Below are positions 27,738 to 40,081 of a stretch of DNA of 64,000 nucleotides, piece by piece. Within the stretch, counting starts at the first letter, position 1, and the number at the start of each line of letters is the position of its first letter. Under the pieces are notes generated by a model. It made no database searches. It saw only the letters and a list, made by a program, of their open reading frames with translations, and was not told the DNA's origin. Location: assembly GCF_002563675.1 (NCBI RefSeq), contig NZ_PDJC01000001.1, forward strand, positions 2,542,001 to 2,606,000, in the 5' to 3' direction. A program made the translations under genes and the position numbers. This DNA is from Propionicimonas paludicola (lineage in GTDB: Bacteria > Actinomycetota > Actinomycetes > Propionibacteriales > Propionibacteriaceae).

Positions 27738-28841
27738 CTAGGACGCCTTTCGTTCGAGCTGATGGATCGGGCCGAGCCAGGGCTCGAAACCGTCGGAGTC
27801 GAGTTCCCAGTAGCGCCCGCGTTCAGCCAGCTCTTCGTCGGTGAGCAGGCAGGCGGCGAAGGCCTCGGCCAGCTGCTCTCGTCCGGCGTCCAGCCCGACC
27901 ACGACGATCCGGGTCAGCGGGCCGGTGCCGTCCCAGCGGTCGGCCGGGCCGATGCTGACCATGCCGCCGGCCCCGTCCCACTGGCAGACCTGGGTCGGAC
28001 GACTGGGCAGCCAGAAGCAGCCCCGGGAGCGCCGCGCGCCGCCACCCAGCTGGACGATGGTCTGCTGCAACCGCTCGGGGTGCAGCGGACGTTCGGAGCT
28101 GATCTCCAGCACCCAGGCCTCATCGCCGCCGGACGACGGCAGCGGCTCCCGGCGGACCACGGCCACCCACTCCTCCGCGGCCTCGTGATCGTGCACCCCG
28201 GCGACCAGCGCCGAGGCGTCCAACTCGGCGCTGGAGTTGGTCAGCTGGGCACCGGGACGAGCCAGCGCCCGCAGCAGTTCCCAGTCAGCGGTGGACGGTT
28301 CGCCGATGGCGGCCACCACGTCCGCGTACTCGACCATGGCCGAGGCGGTCTCGCCGACCCCGCGCTCATCGTCGTCACGCACCGGAAGGCCGCGTTCGAT
28401 CAGCAGGTCGTCGCCGATCAGATCCTTTGCCACGCTGTCGCCGTCCAGAGCGACCAGGGTCGCGGCGATCCGGACGTGCGGCGCCGACTGCGGTGAGTAG
28501 CTGATCAGCCGGCACACCTGCATGGGCTCGGCGGTCACCGGGAGCTGGGCGATGATCGCTCCCCAGCGCCCGGACGCAGCCAGCCGCTCCAGGGTGGGAA
28601 CGACATCCTCCCTGGTGGCGCAGCTGGTGCAAGCGTGCTCCACGTCGATCTCGAGATGCTCGATCACCCCGTTCACGTCGCTGACCGTGCGGACCAGCAC
28701 CTCGCGATCCGGATCGAGCTCGTGGCGCACCACCACCGCGCTGGGCAGATCCAGCTGCATCGAGATGGTCGCCTGGATCATCGGCTCGGCGTCGACGCCA
28801 CTGATCAGGATCACCGGCACCTTCAGTGACGCGCGCCTCAT
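27738..28841 (-). CDS. COG0523 (CobW-like) protein with degenerate P-loop, in Zur-type operon
   Basis: 367 residues. The N-terminus aligns with COG0523 GTPases but where they have GFLGAGKTT this protein has GVDAEPMIQ, so GTP binding by a Walker A loop is lost. The family metal motif CxCC appears only as ACTSC (about residue 70). A C-terminal CobW_C-like half carries [10 protein letters not shown] and WDGAGG. COG0523 members are metal chaperones. In mycobacteria a CobW-annotated protein encoded with zinc-free ribosomal proteins (Mrf) instead recruits a ribosome hibernation factor, and this gene occupies the same context. That role is my preferred inference. Overlaps L36 (ATGA) and abuts L32. 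Confidence 0.75.
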   Translation of the reverse strand: MRRASLKVPVILISGVDAEPMIQATISMQLDLPSAVVVRHELDPDREVLVRTVSDVNGVIEHLEIDVEHACTSCATREDVVPTLERLAASGRWGAIIAQLPVTAEPMQVCRLISYSPQSAPHVRIAATLVALDGDSVAKDLIGDDLLIERGLPVRDDDERGVGETASAMVEYADVVAAIGEPSTADWELLRALARPGAQLTNSSAELDASALVAGVHDHEAAEEWVAVVRREPLPSSGGDEAWVLEISSERPLHPERLQQTIVQLGGGARRSRGCFWLPSRPTQVCQWDGAGGMVSIGPADRWDGTGPLTRIVVVGLDAGREQLAEAFAACLLTDEELAERGRYWELDSDGFEPWLGPIHQLERKAS

Positions 28842-28960
28842 CCCTGCCTCGCCTTCATCCGCGGGTTGCGCTTGTTGATCACGAAGGTGCGTCCCCGGCG
28901 ATGGACGATCTGCGCGCCCGGGATGGCCTTGAGCGCCCGCAGCGAGTTGCGCACCTTCAT
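28838..28960 (-). CDS. rpmJ: Ribosomal protein L36, zinc-free paralogue
   Basis: 40 residues starting [19 protein letters not shown] and ending MKARQG, the L36 pattern. The Cys/His zinc ligands of the standard protein are replaced, so this is the C-minus form. It overlaps L31 upstream and the COG0523 gene downstream by four bases each, showing tight translational coupling in the leftward arm of the zinc regulon. Confidence 0.88.
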   Translation of the reverse strand: MKVRNSLRALKAIPGAQIVHRRGRTFVINKRNPRMKARQG

Positions 28961-29202
28961 CGCGTCACCCCGTAGCGGCGCTGGAAGCGCTCGACGCGGC
29001 CTTCGGTGTCGACGACCCGTTCGCGTCCGCTCCACAGTGGGTGGGACGCGCTGGAGATCTCGACGTCGACCAGCGGGTAGGTGGCGCCGTCGAACTCGAT
29101 GGTCTTGTCGGTGGCGATCGTGGAGCCGGTCCGGAAGACCAGGTCGCCCGACCGGTCGCGGAAGACCACCTGGCGGTACTCGGGATGGATGTTGGCTTTC
29201 AT
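28957..29202 (-). CDS. rpmE2: Ribosomal protein L31 type B (zinc-free)
   Basis: 81 residues with the type B signature: [36 protein letters not shown]. Type B L31 lacks the zinc-binding cysteines of type A and replaces it when zinc is scarce. It is the first gene of the leftward arm, starting 18 bases from the Zur-like palindrome, so a repressor there would block it directly. Confidence 0.93.
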   Translation of the reverse strand: MKANIHPEYRQVVFRDRSGDLVFRTGSTIATDKTIEFDGATYPLVDVEISSASHPLWSGRERVVDTEGRVERFQRRYGVTR

Positions 29203-29220
29203 GTCACCTGCTACTCTAGT

Positions 29221-29235
29221 TGATAACGGTTCTCA
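29221..29235. promoter_or_regulatory. Zur-like operator between divergent zinc-free ribosomal protein operons
   Basis: TGATAAC-G-GTTCTCA is a 15-bp near-palindrome (6 of 7 positions pair) in the 52-base gap between rpmE2 and rpmB. It fits the TGAnAAnnnTTnTCA outline of actinobacterial Zur boxes. One site could repress both divergent operons when zinc is sufficient. No zur gene lies in the window; the assignment rests on the motif and on the genes it flanks. Confidence 0.75.
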
Positions 29236-29254
29236 TTATCCATAGAGGAACAAG

Positions 29255-29491
29255 ATGTCGCAAACCTGTCAGGTGACCGGGGCTCGTCCGGGCTTCGGCA
29301 ACAACGTCTCCCACTCGCATCGGCGCACCCGACGCCGCTTCGACGTGAACGTCCAGCACAAGCGCTACTGGGTGCCCAGCCTGGGACGCGCGGTGCAGCT
29401 GCGGGTCAGCGCCCGCGGCATCTCAGTGATCGACCGCCGCGGGATCGACGCGGTCGTGGCCGAGCTGCAGGCGCAAGGGGTGAAGCTCTGA
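29255..29491 (+). CDS. rpmB: Ribosomal protein L28, zinc-free paralogue
   Basis: 78 residues: [38 protein letters not shown], the L28 core. The CxxC pairs of zinc-type L28 are not complete; only Cys5 remains. AGAGGAA precedes the ATG. It is the first gene of the rightward arm of the Zur-type regulon and overlaps rpmG by one base (TGATG). Confidence 0.92.
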   Translation: MSQTCQVTGARPGFGNNVSHSHRRTRRRFDVNVQHKRYWVPSLGRAVQLRVSARGISVIDRRGIDAVVAELQAQGVKL

Positions 29492-29664
29492 TGGCCGGCT
29501 CGAAGGGCAAGGACCTGCGTCCGATCGTCAAGCTGCGCTCGACGGCGGGCACCGGCTACACCTACGTGACCCGCAAGAACCGCCGCAACGATCCCGAGCG
29601 GATGGTGCTGCGCAAGTTCGACCCGATCATCCGCGCGCACGTCGAGTTCAAGGAGGCCCGCTGA
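29491..29664 (+). CDS. rpmG: Ribosomal protein L33, zinc-free paralogue
   Basis: 57 residues: [20 protein letters not shown], then [18 protein letters not shown] and [14 protein letters not shown], the L33 pattern. No Cys, so the zinc ribbon is lost. Start and stop each share one base with neighbouring genes (TGATG at both ends). Confidence 0.92.
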   Translation: MAGSKGKDLRPIVKLRSTAGTGYTYVTRKNRRNDPERMVLRKFDPIIRAHVEFKEAR

Positions 29665-29966
29665 TGGCCAGCCAGGCCAAGATCGCGGCCGAGGCCCGAC
29701 GCCGGGCGACCGTGGCCCGCTACGCGTCGCGCCGCGCGGAGTTGAAGGAGTCCGCGCGCACCGGGGCGACTCTGGAGGAACGGATGGCCGCCCAGCGGGC
29801 GCTGGCCCGGCTCCCCCGCGACGCCAGTCCGGTCCGTCTGCGCAACCGCGATGCCACCGACGGACGTCCGCGCGGCTATCTGCGCAAGGCCGGCGTCTCC
29901 CGGGTGAAGTTCCGGGAGCTGGCCCATGCCGGCTTCCTGCCCGGGATCACCAAGTCGTCCTGGTAG
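29664..29966 (+). CDS. rpsN: Ribosomal protein S14, zinc-free paralogue
   Basis: 100 residues, the long zinc-free S14 class (the zinc form is about 61). [20 protein letters not shown] leads into [20 protein letters not shown] and [20 protein letters not shown], ending KSSW as S14 does. Last gene of the rightward arm, one-base overlap with rpmG. In other actinobacteria S18 often joins this operon; it is not present here. Confidence 0.93.
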   Translation: MASQAKIAAEARRRATVARYASRRAELKESARTGATLEERMAAQRALARLPRDASPVRLRNRDATDGRPRGYLRKAGVSRVKFRELAHAGFLPGITKSSW

Positions 29967-30057
29967 GGCGAGGGCGGACGCTCAGCAGGCCCACTCCACG
30001 CAGGGCGACCCGACCAGGCCGGTATCCTGCCGTGGTCGCAATGCGAGGAGTACGCCG

Positions 30058-33615
<3,558 letters not shown>

Positions 33616-33616
33616 G

Positions 33617-34549
33617 CTAGGCCATTTCCTCCGCGGTCGGAGCGGTGGCCGCACCGAGCCGGGTGACCGAGATGGCGGCCGCCTTGTTGGCCGCCACCAA
33701 CGCGTCCGGCACTGAGTCGCCGAGCAACAGTCGGGCCACCAGGACGCCGGTGTGGGTATCCCCGGCACCGGCAGTGTCGACGGCCTCGACCCGCGGAACC
33801 GGGAAGCTCAGGATCTGGTCGCCGAGCGCACCCCCGGTGGCGTAGCAGCCGGACGCTCCGGATCGCAGCACCACCAGCGCGCCGGCCGGCAGCGGCAGCT
33901 CCCGGCGCAGCGCGTTCACCAGGGTCACCCCGGTGAACGGTGTCGCACTGAGTTCCTGCGCTTCCGGCTCGTTCAGGGTGAGCACGTCCAGGTGCTCGAG
34001 GATGGCGAAGGACCGCTCGGCCGGGATCCGGGCCACCAGCGGGCCGGGGTCCAGGATCAGCTTGGCCGGCACCTTGCCTGCCACGACCCAGTCGGTGATC
34101 GAGGCGCCGCTGACCGGGTAGAGCAGGTCGTAGCCGGACAGCACCAGGTAATCCGATCCGGTGATCGCCGGGACCTCGAGCTCGGCCGGAGTCAGGTCCC
34201 CCTCGACGCCGGGCAGCGTGATGTAGCTGGTGGTCAGGTCGGGTTCGGCCAGACCCACGCAGAAGCCGGTGTCACCGGTCTCGGTCGGCGGCAGCGCGAG
34301 TTGGACGCCCTCAGCCGCCAAAGCCCGCCGAACCAGGTCGCCGTTGCGCCCGGCGCCGTGCCGACCCAGGTAGGAGACCCGGACGCCCTGGCGGGCCGCC
34401 GCGGTGACCACGTTCAGGCCACCGCCGACCTCGGTCCGGGCGGTGTCGGCCAGCACGTCCCCGCCGCGCGGCGGCAGGTGCGAGACCGACAAGGTCACGT
34501 CGATCAGGATGCTGACCAGGGATAACACCTGGCCGTTCGGGGCTGCCAT
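33617..34549 (-). CDS. PfkB-family carbohydrate/nucleoside kinase
   Basis: 310 residues with the ribokinase fold: N-terminal GGGLNVVTAAARQG, the substrate lid, LILDPGPL, LNEPEAQEL and the catalytic/anion-hole DTAGAGDTHTG. It phosphorylates a sugar, nucleoside or related alcohol with ATP. Its start overlaps the stop of the NCS1 permease (TAATG) with GAGGAG in place, so it most likely acts on the imported nucleobase-like or nucleoside substrate. Exact substrate not determinable from sequence. Confidence 0.87.
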   Translation of the reverse strand: MAAPNGQVLSLVSILIDVTLSVSHLPPRGGDVLADTARTEVGGGLNVVTAAARQGVRVSYLGRHGAGRNGDLVRRALAAEGVQLALPPTETGDTGFCVGLAEPDLTTSYITLPGVEGDLTPAELEVPAITGSDYLVLSGYDLLYPVSGASITDWVVAGKVPAKLILDPGPLVARIPAERSFAILEHLDVLTLNEPEAQELSATPFTGVTLVNALRRELPLPAGALVVLRSGASGCYATGGALGDQILSFPVPRVEAVDTAGAGDTHTGVLVARLLLGDSVPDALVAANKAAAISVTRLGAATAPTAEEMA

Positions 34550-36078
34550 TACTTCTCCTCGGCAAGATGGATGGCCGCTTCAGGCTCGGCCTCGTGGGCG
34601 GGTTCGCCCGGCGATTGCGGCATGTGCGGCTCCGAATCGGCAAGCAGTCGAGCCGCCGAGACGCTCTGGTGGTGCCGCAACGGCTCCAGCACCCAGTAGA
34701 CCGCTGCGGCCGCCAATCCGGCAACCAGCCAGCCGAGCGAGTTCTGGCCGATCCAGTTGTCGACGAAGGGGCCGGCGAACCAGATCTGCTCGCCCCACCC
34801 GATCCGAGTGAAGAGCAAGCCGAACACCGTCGCGGCCAGCCAGGTGCCCAGTGCTCCCCAGTGCACTCCGCCCCGGAACCAGTAGGCGCCCCCGGGTTGG
34901 GTGTCCAGCAGGGCGTCCGGGTCGTAGCCGGAGCGGCGGCGCAGGTCCATTCCGAAGATGCCCGCCCACGCCGACAACGGCAGGGCCAGCAGGGTCAGGA
35001 AGGTGGTGAACGGGCCGAAGAAGTCCTGGGCCACCACGGTGATGTACAACGATCCGACGGTAATCAGTGCCGCGTCGATGAGCACCGCGTGGGTCCGTCG
35101 CAGCGGGACGCCGCCGGCCAGCAGGCTCAGCCCTGAGGAGTACATCGACAAGTCGGCGGCGGCGATCAAACCCATGGCTGCGGTGATCAGGTACGGGATC
35201 AGCATCCAGTCCGGCAAGGCCGCGCCGATGGCCGCGACCGGATCGCTGGCGCCGGCCAAGCTCGAGTCGGTGATCGCCATCAACGCACCTAGGCCGATCA
35301 GCAGCACCAGCGGGATCCCGGCGCCGACCACGGTGACCACGGTGATGGTGCGGGCCCGCACCGACGGAGCCAGGTAGCGCGCATAGTCGGGCCCGGCGGC
35401 CAGCCAGCCGATGCCGGTTCCGGCGGCGATGAAGCCGATCCCGCTGACCACGGCGGCCAGCGGCGCGGCCGGCAGCGACCAGGCCGACGCCCAATCGACG
35501 GTGGACGCCAGGAAGACCACCACCACCAACGTGGCGGCACCGAAGATCACCGTCAGCCACTTCTGAATCCACAGGATCGTAGCGTGACCGAACCAGCCGA
35601 TCGCGGCGGCCAACGCGACCACCAGCAGCACCACCAGCACCGTCCCGACGGCACCCGCCTCGATGCCCACGGTGTGCAGAACCAGGACCAGCGCGAAGGC
35701 CGCGGTGGTGCACATCACGGTCTCCCAGCCGACGAAGCCGAGCCAGCCCACCAGCGTCGGCGCCCAGTTGCCGCGCACTCCGAAAACCGCTCGTGACAAG
35801 GTCAGACCCGGCGCGCCACCGAGCTTGCCGGACGTGCTGAGCCAGCCCACCATGGCAAACGATCCGCCGGCGCCGATCACGGCGACCAAGAGCGCCTGCC
35901 AGATGTTCAGGCCCACCAGGGCAACCAAGGCCGCGCCGAGGGTGATCCCCAAGACGCCCATGTTGGCCGCCAGCCACAACCAGAACAGTCCGGCCACACT
36001 GCCGGTCCGCTCCACCTCCGGAACTGGCTCGATGCCGCGGGTCTCAATTACCCCTACACCGCGAGCAATCCTGCTCAT
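34549..36078 (-). CDS. NCS1-family nucleobase/cytosine-type permease
   Basis: 509 residues, about twelve transmembrane helices. The NCS1 start is typical: IEPVPEVERTGSVAGLFWLW with AANMGVLGITLG in the first helix, then GGAPGLTLSRAVFGVRGNW. The family imports cytosine, purines, allantoin or hydantoins with Na+ or H+. The C-terminal ~45 residues are Glu/Ala/Pro-rich and cytosolic. It is translationally coupled to the PfkB kinase, suggesting a two-gene uptake and phosphorylation unit. Confidence 0.88.
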   Translation of the reverse strand: MSRIARGVGVIETRGIEPVPEVERTGSVAGLFWLWLAANMGVLGITLGAALVALVGLNIWQALLVAVIGAGGSFAMVGWLSTSGKLGGAPGLTLSRAVFGVRGNWAPTLVGWLGFVGWETVMCTTAAFALVLVLHTVGIEAGAVGTVLVVLLVVALAAAIGWFGHATILWIQKWLTVIFGAATLVVVVFLASTVDWASAWSLPAAPLAAVVSGIGFIAAGTGIGWLAAGPDYARYLAPSVRARTITVVTVVGAGIPLVLLIGLGALMAITDSSLAGASDPVAAIGAALPDWMLIPYLITAAMGLIAAADLSMYSSGLSLLAGGVPLRRTHAVLIDAALITVGSLYITVVAQDFFGPFTTFLTLLALPLSAWAGIFGMDLRRRSGYDPDALLDTQPGGAYWFRGGVHWGALGTWLAATVFGLLFTRIGWGEQIWFAGPFVDNWIGQNSLGWLVAGLAAAAVYWVLEPLRHHQSVSAARLLADSEPHMPQSPGEPAHEAEPEAAIHLAEEK

Positions 36079-36231
36079 CCATTACCCCATAACGCCGTCA
36101 TCACGCCCCCGCTAGCGAATATAGAGGCTACCCAGAAGCGCTGCCCGAATGGCCATCGGGCCCGGACGGGGGTTGACGTGTGCTGTGCCCCGTGCCGCCG
36201 GGCTGGTCGGCGGAACCGGGTACGGCCGGGC

Positions 36232-36792
36232 TTACGAGGCCAGCGGCCGGACGGTGTCCCGGAGCGCCTCGGTGAGCCACTCCTGCGGGCGAGCCAGCGC
36301 CGCCCAGGAGGCCAGAACCACAGAGCTCTCCGGCACGACGTGGACCCAGTTGCCCTCCACGGCCAGCCCGTAGACCCGGGCTTCCAGACTGGCCCGTCCC
36401 GTGCTCTCGCGGCGCAGTTTCGCCAGTGCGGCGTCGACCGGCAGCTGATAGCGCGGTGGACGATAGGGGTTGCGGTGCTCGGCCAAGGTTTGCGCCCAGA
36501 CCAGCGGTGCGTCGCCGAACTCGTCCAGCACCGGACGTAGCGCCGTGGGTGCGGCCGGCCACCGATCGAAGGCGGTTCCGCGGGAATCCGGCCCGTGTTG
36601 CAGGGCCTGCCACCATTCGCGCCACAGCTTGGGATCGATCTTGACATCGGCCCTGGGCACCGGGTCGAGGAGTCGCTTGGGCAGGCACGGGTCATTGGGC
36701 AGCACCCTGGCCGCCTGGCGAACCCACAGCGCCGCATGCAACATGATCGGAGTACCGCTAAAGCTCACCGACCACTGGCCAACACCTGTCAT
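36232..36792 (-). CDS. Hypothetical protein (186 aa)
   Basis: Start set by GGAGGG six bases before the ATG. The product is soluble, rich in Trp, Arg and Pro, with no signal or membrane segment. Recognisable stretches include KLWREWWQALQHGP, PLVWAQTLAEHRNPYRPPRY and RVYGLAVEGNWVHVVPES. Third-position GC matches the neighbours, so it is a real gene. I do not recognise the family. It stands alone between the permease and the ArfC-like gene. Confidence 0.6.
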   Translation of the reverse strand: MTGVGQWSVSFSGTPIMLHAALWVRQAARVLPNDPCLPKRLLDPVPRADVKIDPKLWREWWQALQHGPDSRGTAFDRWPAAPTALRPVLDEFGDAPLVWAQTLAEHRNPYRPPRYQLPVDAALAKLRRESTGRASLEARVYGLAVEGNWVHVVPESSVVLASWAALARPQEWLTEALRDTVRPLAS

Positions 36793-36921
36793 GTGTTGCC
36801 CTCCACCCCCCGGAAGTCATCAGGCTACTACCACAGCACATAATTAGCTCTATGAAATCCGGGCAGAACTGCTAGTCAGAAGCATTTAGCCTAGCCAAGG
36901 CGGAAATCCCCAGGCCCTCTC

Positions 36922-36940
36922 GGTCCCCCAAAAGGGGACT
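36922..36940. repeat. Short GGGGAC hairpin repeat
   Basis: GGTCCCC-CAAAA-GGGGACT forms a 6-bp stem with an A-rich loop, 20 bases beyond the end of the ArfC-like gene. Related GGGGAC(T/G)GT sequences recur at 41306, 57198, 58602 and 59221. It may act as the terminator of the minus-strand operon. Confidence 0.4.
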
Positions 36941-36959
36941 GCCTGTACGAAACCGCTGT

Positions 36960-37880
36960 TCAGCCTTGACGGCCCCTGGTTCGGGAGTCCCACCGGGCGA
37001 ACCCGGCGGCTTGCGCCTCGTCCTCGGTGGCGAACCAGGCCTCGGCCTTGGTCCGGGCATACCAGGGGCTATCCGGCGTGTGGTACAGCATCGAGTCCCG
37101 ATTGCCCTTGATCTTCTCGGGCGCGAGGCTCTCCACCGGCTCGGCCGCACTGGCCGCATGACCGGCGGTCCCGAAGAGAGCGGCGGACGCAGCACTGGCG
37201 GCGGCACCGGCCCCCCACGCAGCGGCGAACTCGTCGTCCACGTCGAGCACTCGGCTGCCGACCGGCGGCCACGCGCTGGCGTAGCGCAGCGGGCCGGGGT
37301 ACGGGCCGGGATCACCGCGATCAAAGGCCGCCGCCCACCAGGACGAGGTCGGCGGCTCATCAGTGGCTCCGGCAGCGATCTTGCGCTCCAGCGGGGCCGA
37401 CGGCTCAGTGGTGACCGCGACCGAAGGTTCGGTCTCAACGCTCGGCTCGGCGGCAGAGGCCGGGTCGGCAGCGGGTTGCTCGCCGTCCGGGACCGGAGCC
37501 TCGGCCGGAGTCTCGTCCCGTGCAGCATCGTCCTCGACCGGCCACGGTGGCTCCAGCGGCGGCAATGCCGGGGCGTCAGCGTCAACGGCTGGAGCCGGAT
37601 CGGCCTCAACCTCTGCCGACTCGGCCGGCGGCGCATCGTCCGGGGTGGCCGCGGACGGCGCGGACGCGGCTGAGCCGACGCGGATCTGCCACTCCGGGCC
37701 GACGTCACTCGGCAGCGCATCCTGCGGAGGGTCTACGACCCCGGGGATCAGCCCACCCATCACCAGCCGGCGCGGAACCGGCTTGGCCACCTGCCGAGTG
37801 GCGCTGCCAGCCATCCGCAGATAGGTCAGTCCGGCACCCAGCACGAAGGCCAGGAGCGCGAACCAGAGGTTGCCGATCAT
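36960..37880 (-). CDS. ArfC-like membrane protein with C-terminal sunset-type domain
   Basis: 306 residues from the ATG at 37880 (GGGGGAGAAG just upstream); this ATG overlaps the previous stop. One N-terminal helix (NLWFALLAFVLGAGLTYLRM) is followed by about 200 Ala/Pro/Glu-rich residues. The last ~45 residues match a sunset-type domain (IKGNRDSMLYH, SPWYARTKAEAWF, DEAQAAGF). Such small domains occur on actinobacterial surface or membrane proteins. Third gene of an operon whose order (OmpA/BON protein, 51-residue membrane peptide, membrane protein) mirrors mycobacterial arfABC. The function of ArfC is not established at the molecular level. Confidence 0.7.
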   Translation of the reverse strand: MIGNLWFALLAFVLGAGLTYLRMAGSATRQVAKPVPRRLVMGGLIPGVVDPPQDALPSDVGPEWQIRVGSAASAPSAATPDDAPPAESAEVEADPAPAVDADAPALPPLEPPWPVEDDAARDETPAEAPVPDGEQPAADPASAAEPSVETEPSVAVTTEPSAPLERKIAAGATDEPPTSSWWAAAFDRGDPGPYPGPLRYASAWPPVGSRVLDVDDEFAAAWGAGAAASAASAALFGTAGHAASAAEPVESLAPEKIKGNRDSMLYHTPDSPWYARTKAEAWFATEDEAQAAGFARWDSRTRGRQG

Positions 37881-38032
37881 CGCTTCTCCCCCGGCTCTCG
37901 CAGCTCCTCGGTGTCGGCGAAGGCCTCGTCCGCGCTGCGGGCGGGCCACAACCGACGCAGCACCAGCCAGGTCAGTCCCGACCCGAGGCCGAAGGCGACC
38001 AGGTAGGTCGCGAAGTCGATCAGGAAGTTCAT
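37877..38032 (-). CDS. ArfB-like small membrane protein (51 aa)
   Basis: MNFLIDFATYLVAFGLGSGL begins a single transmembrane helix, followed by a short charged tail (ARSADEAFADTEELREPGE). Size, topology and position between an ArfA-like and an ArfC-like gene match mycobacterial ArfB. Stop and next start overlap by ATGA. It lies ten bases after the OmpA-like gene. A role in assembling or anchoring the ArfA-like protein is inference. Confidence 0.7.
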   Translation of the reverse strand: MNFLIDFATYLVAFGLGSGLTWLVLRRLWPARSADEAFADTEELREPGEKR

Positions 38033-38042
38033 CTCTGCCTCG

Positions 38043-39089
38043 CTAGCCGACGCTGATCTCGGCCCGGCGATTGGCCGCCTGACCCGCTGGGGTGGAGTTG
38101 TCCGCGATCAGGTTCGCACCGCTTCGTCCCTTGGCGGCGATCGGGTTGCTGACCCCGAGTTTCCGCAACAGCTTCTTCACGGCGTCCGCTCGTTGCTGGG
38201 AGACTTTCTTGTTCCCCTCCGGCGTGCCCAGTCCATCGGTATAGCCGTAGACCACCACAGCCGCCTTCGGGCAGGCCTTCAGCAACCGGGCGGCGGCGTC
38301 GACGGCCTTCGTGCCGGCCGTGGTGAGCGCGCTCTTCTTGTTGCCGAAGGTGATCTGGCCGGTACCGGCCACGGCCTTGACCTGACCGGACAGAGTCGCG
38401 CAGTCCACCGGCGAACTGACCGCGGCGATCAGTTCGCTGCGGACACCCGCGGCCGGATAGGCGACGGCGACGGCATGCTCGGCGGCTGCGACGGCCTGCT
38501 CGGACGGGGCGGTGCCGCTCAGCGTGACGATGGATCCGTCGAATTGGACGGCAAGGTCGGGGACCAAGACGAAGGCCCCGCCCAGGGCGGCAGCCGCCTC
38601 CGCGCTGAGGCCGACCGACCCGGCGGCGATGCCGGTCTGGTCGGCCACCGTGATCTTGGCACCCAGCGCAGCCTGCAGCGCCTGGATGGCCGCCTTCTTG
38701 GCGGCCTGATCGGCGAAACTGCCGGTCACGGTGACCGTCTCCCCCACCCGAACCAGGCCGAACGGCACCGCCGTGGCCGGCGGGACAGTTGCTGAGGCGG
38801 ACGAGCTGGGTGAGGTCACCGGAGTACTGGTGGACGGGATGGAAGAGGTCACCGGAGTAGTCGCCGACGGCGCTCCGGCAGCGCTGGCCGTGGCCGCTGA
38901 GCCGATCCCGAAGCCGGCACTGACCAGGGCCAGGGACAACGGGACCAGGATCGCTGCGGCCCACCACCAGCCGCCCAGCGGACGTCGGTAGTGGCGGGTC
39001 ACCTCATGCCAGGCCAGGATCTCGGAGGACAACATGGGCGCGGGGGCGGCAGCCGACTGGGGGCTGACCGCGCGATCCGGGGCGTCCAT
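38043..39089 (-). CDS. ArfA-like membrane protein with BON-like and OmpA C-terminal domains
   Basis: 348 residues. One membrane helix (about 40-62, WWWAAAILVPLSLALVSAGF) anchors it, then a Ser/Thr/Pro stretch. Tandem BON-like repeats (about 110-235: VRVGETVTVTGSFADQAAK, FDGSIVTLSGTAPSEQAV) and an OmpA-like domain (about 245-348: VVVYGYTDGLGTPEGNKKVS, ending QAANRRAEISVG) follow. The architecture equals M. tuberculosis ArfA (Rv0899), which is needed for ammonia release and acid adaptation. OmpA-like domains bind peptidoglycan. First gene of the three-gene operon. Confidence 0.85.
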   Translation of the reverse strand: MDAPDRAVSPQSAAAPAPMLSSEILAWHEVTRHYRRPLGGWWWAAAILVPLSLALVSAGFGIGSAATASAAGAPSATTPVTSSIPSTSTPVTSPSSSASATVPPATAVPFGLVRVGETVTVTGSFADQAAKKAAIQALQAALGAKITVADQTGIAAGSVGLSAEAAAALGGAFVLVPDLAVQFDGSIVTLSGTAPSEQAVAAAEHAVAVAYPAAGVRSELIAAVSSPVDCATLSGQVKAVAGTGQITFGNKKSALTTAGTKAVDAAARLLKACPKAAVVVYGYTDGLGTPEGNKKVSQQRADAVKKLLRKLGVSNPIAAKGRSGANLIADNSTPAGQAANRRAEISVG

Positions 39090-39307
39090 CGTCTCCTCCT
39101 GGCAGTAAGCCCAGTTCTGGTTTTGTCAGAACCATAGCCCGGCTCCGCACGATTGCGGCCTCGAACTCCCGGCCGTTACCAAAGCCGTCCTCGGCCTGCG
39201 GTGAATTCTGGCCGATCGGCCCCCACCAGCCACTCACTGACCATAGAGAGGGACCCGATCGTCGCCGATCAGGCCCCGGTCGGCGACGGTGGCTCTAGGC
39301 TCGGCGC

Positions 39308-40036
39308 GTGCAGCAGCAGTCGCCGCCCACGTCGTCCGCGGACGGGCTCCGGACCCGGGCGTTACTCGCCCAGCTGGGCGTCGGCCTGGCCACTCTCGGC
39401 TGGCTGGCCGGCGCGGTGGCCTCGGCAGTGGCCGCCGACCATCGGCGGGCCGTCGGGACGGACGGGCAAAGCCAGCTGATCACCCTGGCCACCTCGTTCG
39501 CGCTGTGGCCACTGCTGATGCTGGCCGGCTGGGCCTGGAGTCGCTGGCAGCGTCAGCTGGCCACCATCGCCCTGAGCCGGGCGTCGGTGCCCGAGCCGCG
39601 TTGGCAGGCCGAGGCGCACTGGGCCGCCGGCCGACAGTGGTGGGTGCCGCGGTGGCACCTGCTCGGCTTGGCCGAGGTGTTCGGCAGCCCGGACGTCCGG
39701 TTGGTCCAGGGCTGGTGGCTGAGCTGGGTGAGCTTCCGGATGGCCGCCTATCTGGTGATCTGGCAGCTGTGGGCGCCGCCGAGGCTGACCCTGCCCGGGT
39801 GGGTGAGTTGGCCGGCAATGGCAGTGCAGCTGGTCGCGGGGGTGATGGCCGTCGTCCTGATCGGAGCGCTCAGCAGAGCTGCCGGCGCCGTAGAAGTGAC
39901 CAGCCCAGACCTCTGGTTCACCCCGGGCCCCGGCCCGCGAACCGGCCTCCTGGTTGAACTTGGCGTGCTGTTCAAGCTAGCCACGCCGGGTTTCGTGATC
40001 GGGGCCTTCAGCATTCTCGGCACGCTCGTCCACTGA
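39308..40036 (+). CDS. Multi-pass membrane protein of unknown function
   Basis: 242 residues from a GTG start. About five hydrophobic segments are seen (LGWLAGAVASAVAA, ATSFALWPLLMLAGWAW, AAYLVIWQLWAPP, AVQLVAGVMAVVLIGAL, ELGVLFKLATPGFVIGAF). The loop GRQWWVPRWHLLGLAEVFG, with VRLVQGWWLSWV, is Trp-rich and might recall the DUF4328 group, but I am not sure. It lies 45 bases before the aminotransferase gene in the same direction. Confidence 0.6.
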   Translation: MQQQSPPTSSADGLRTRALLAQLGVGLATLGWLAGAVASAVAADHRRAVGTDGQSQLITLATSFALWPLLMLAGWAWSRWQRQLATIALSRASVPEPRWQAEAHWAAGRQWWVPRWHLLGLAEVFGSPDVRLVQGWWLSWVSFRMAAYLVIWQLWAPPRLTLPGWVSWPAMAVQLVAGVMAVVLIGALSRAAGAVEVTSPDLWFTPGPGPRTGLLVELGVLFKLATPGFVIGAFSILGTLVH

Positions 40037-40081
40037 GCAAGCTCGGCGTCAGCGGCGTCGGGCTGTGTCAGACTGGCGGGT

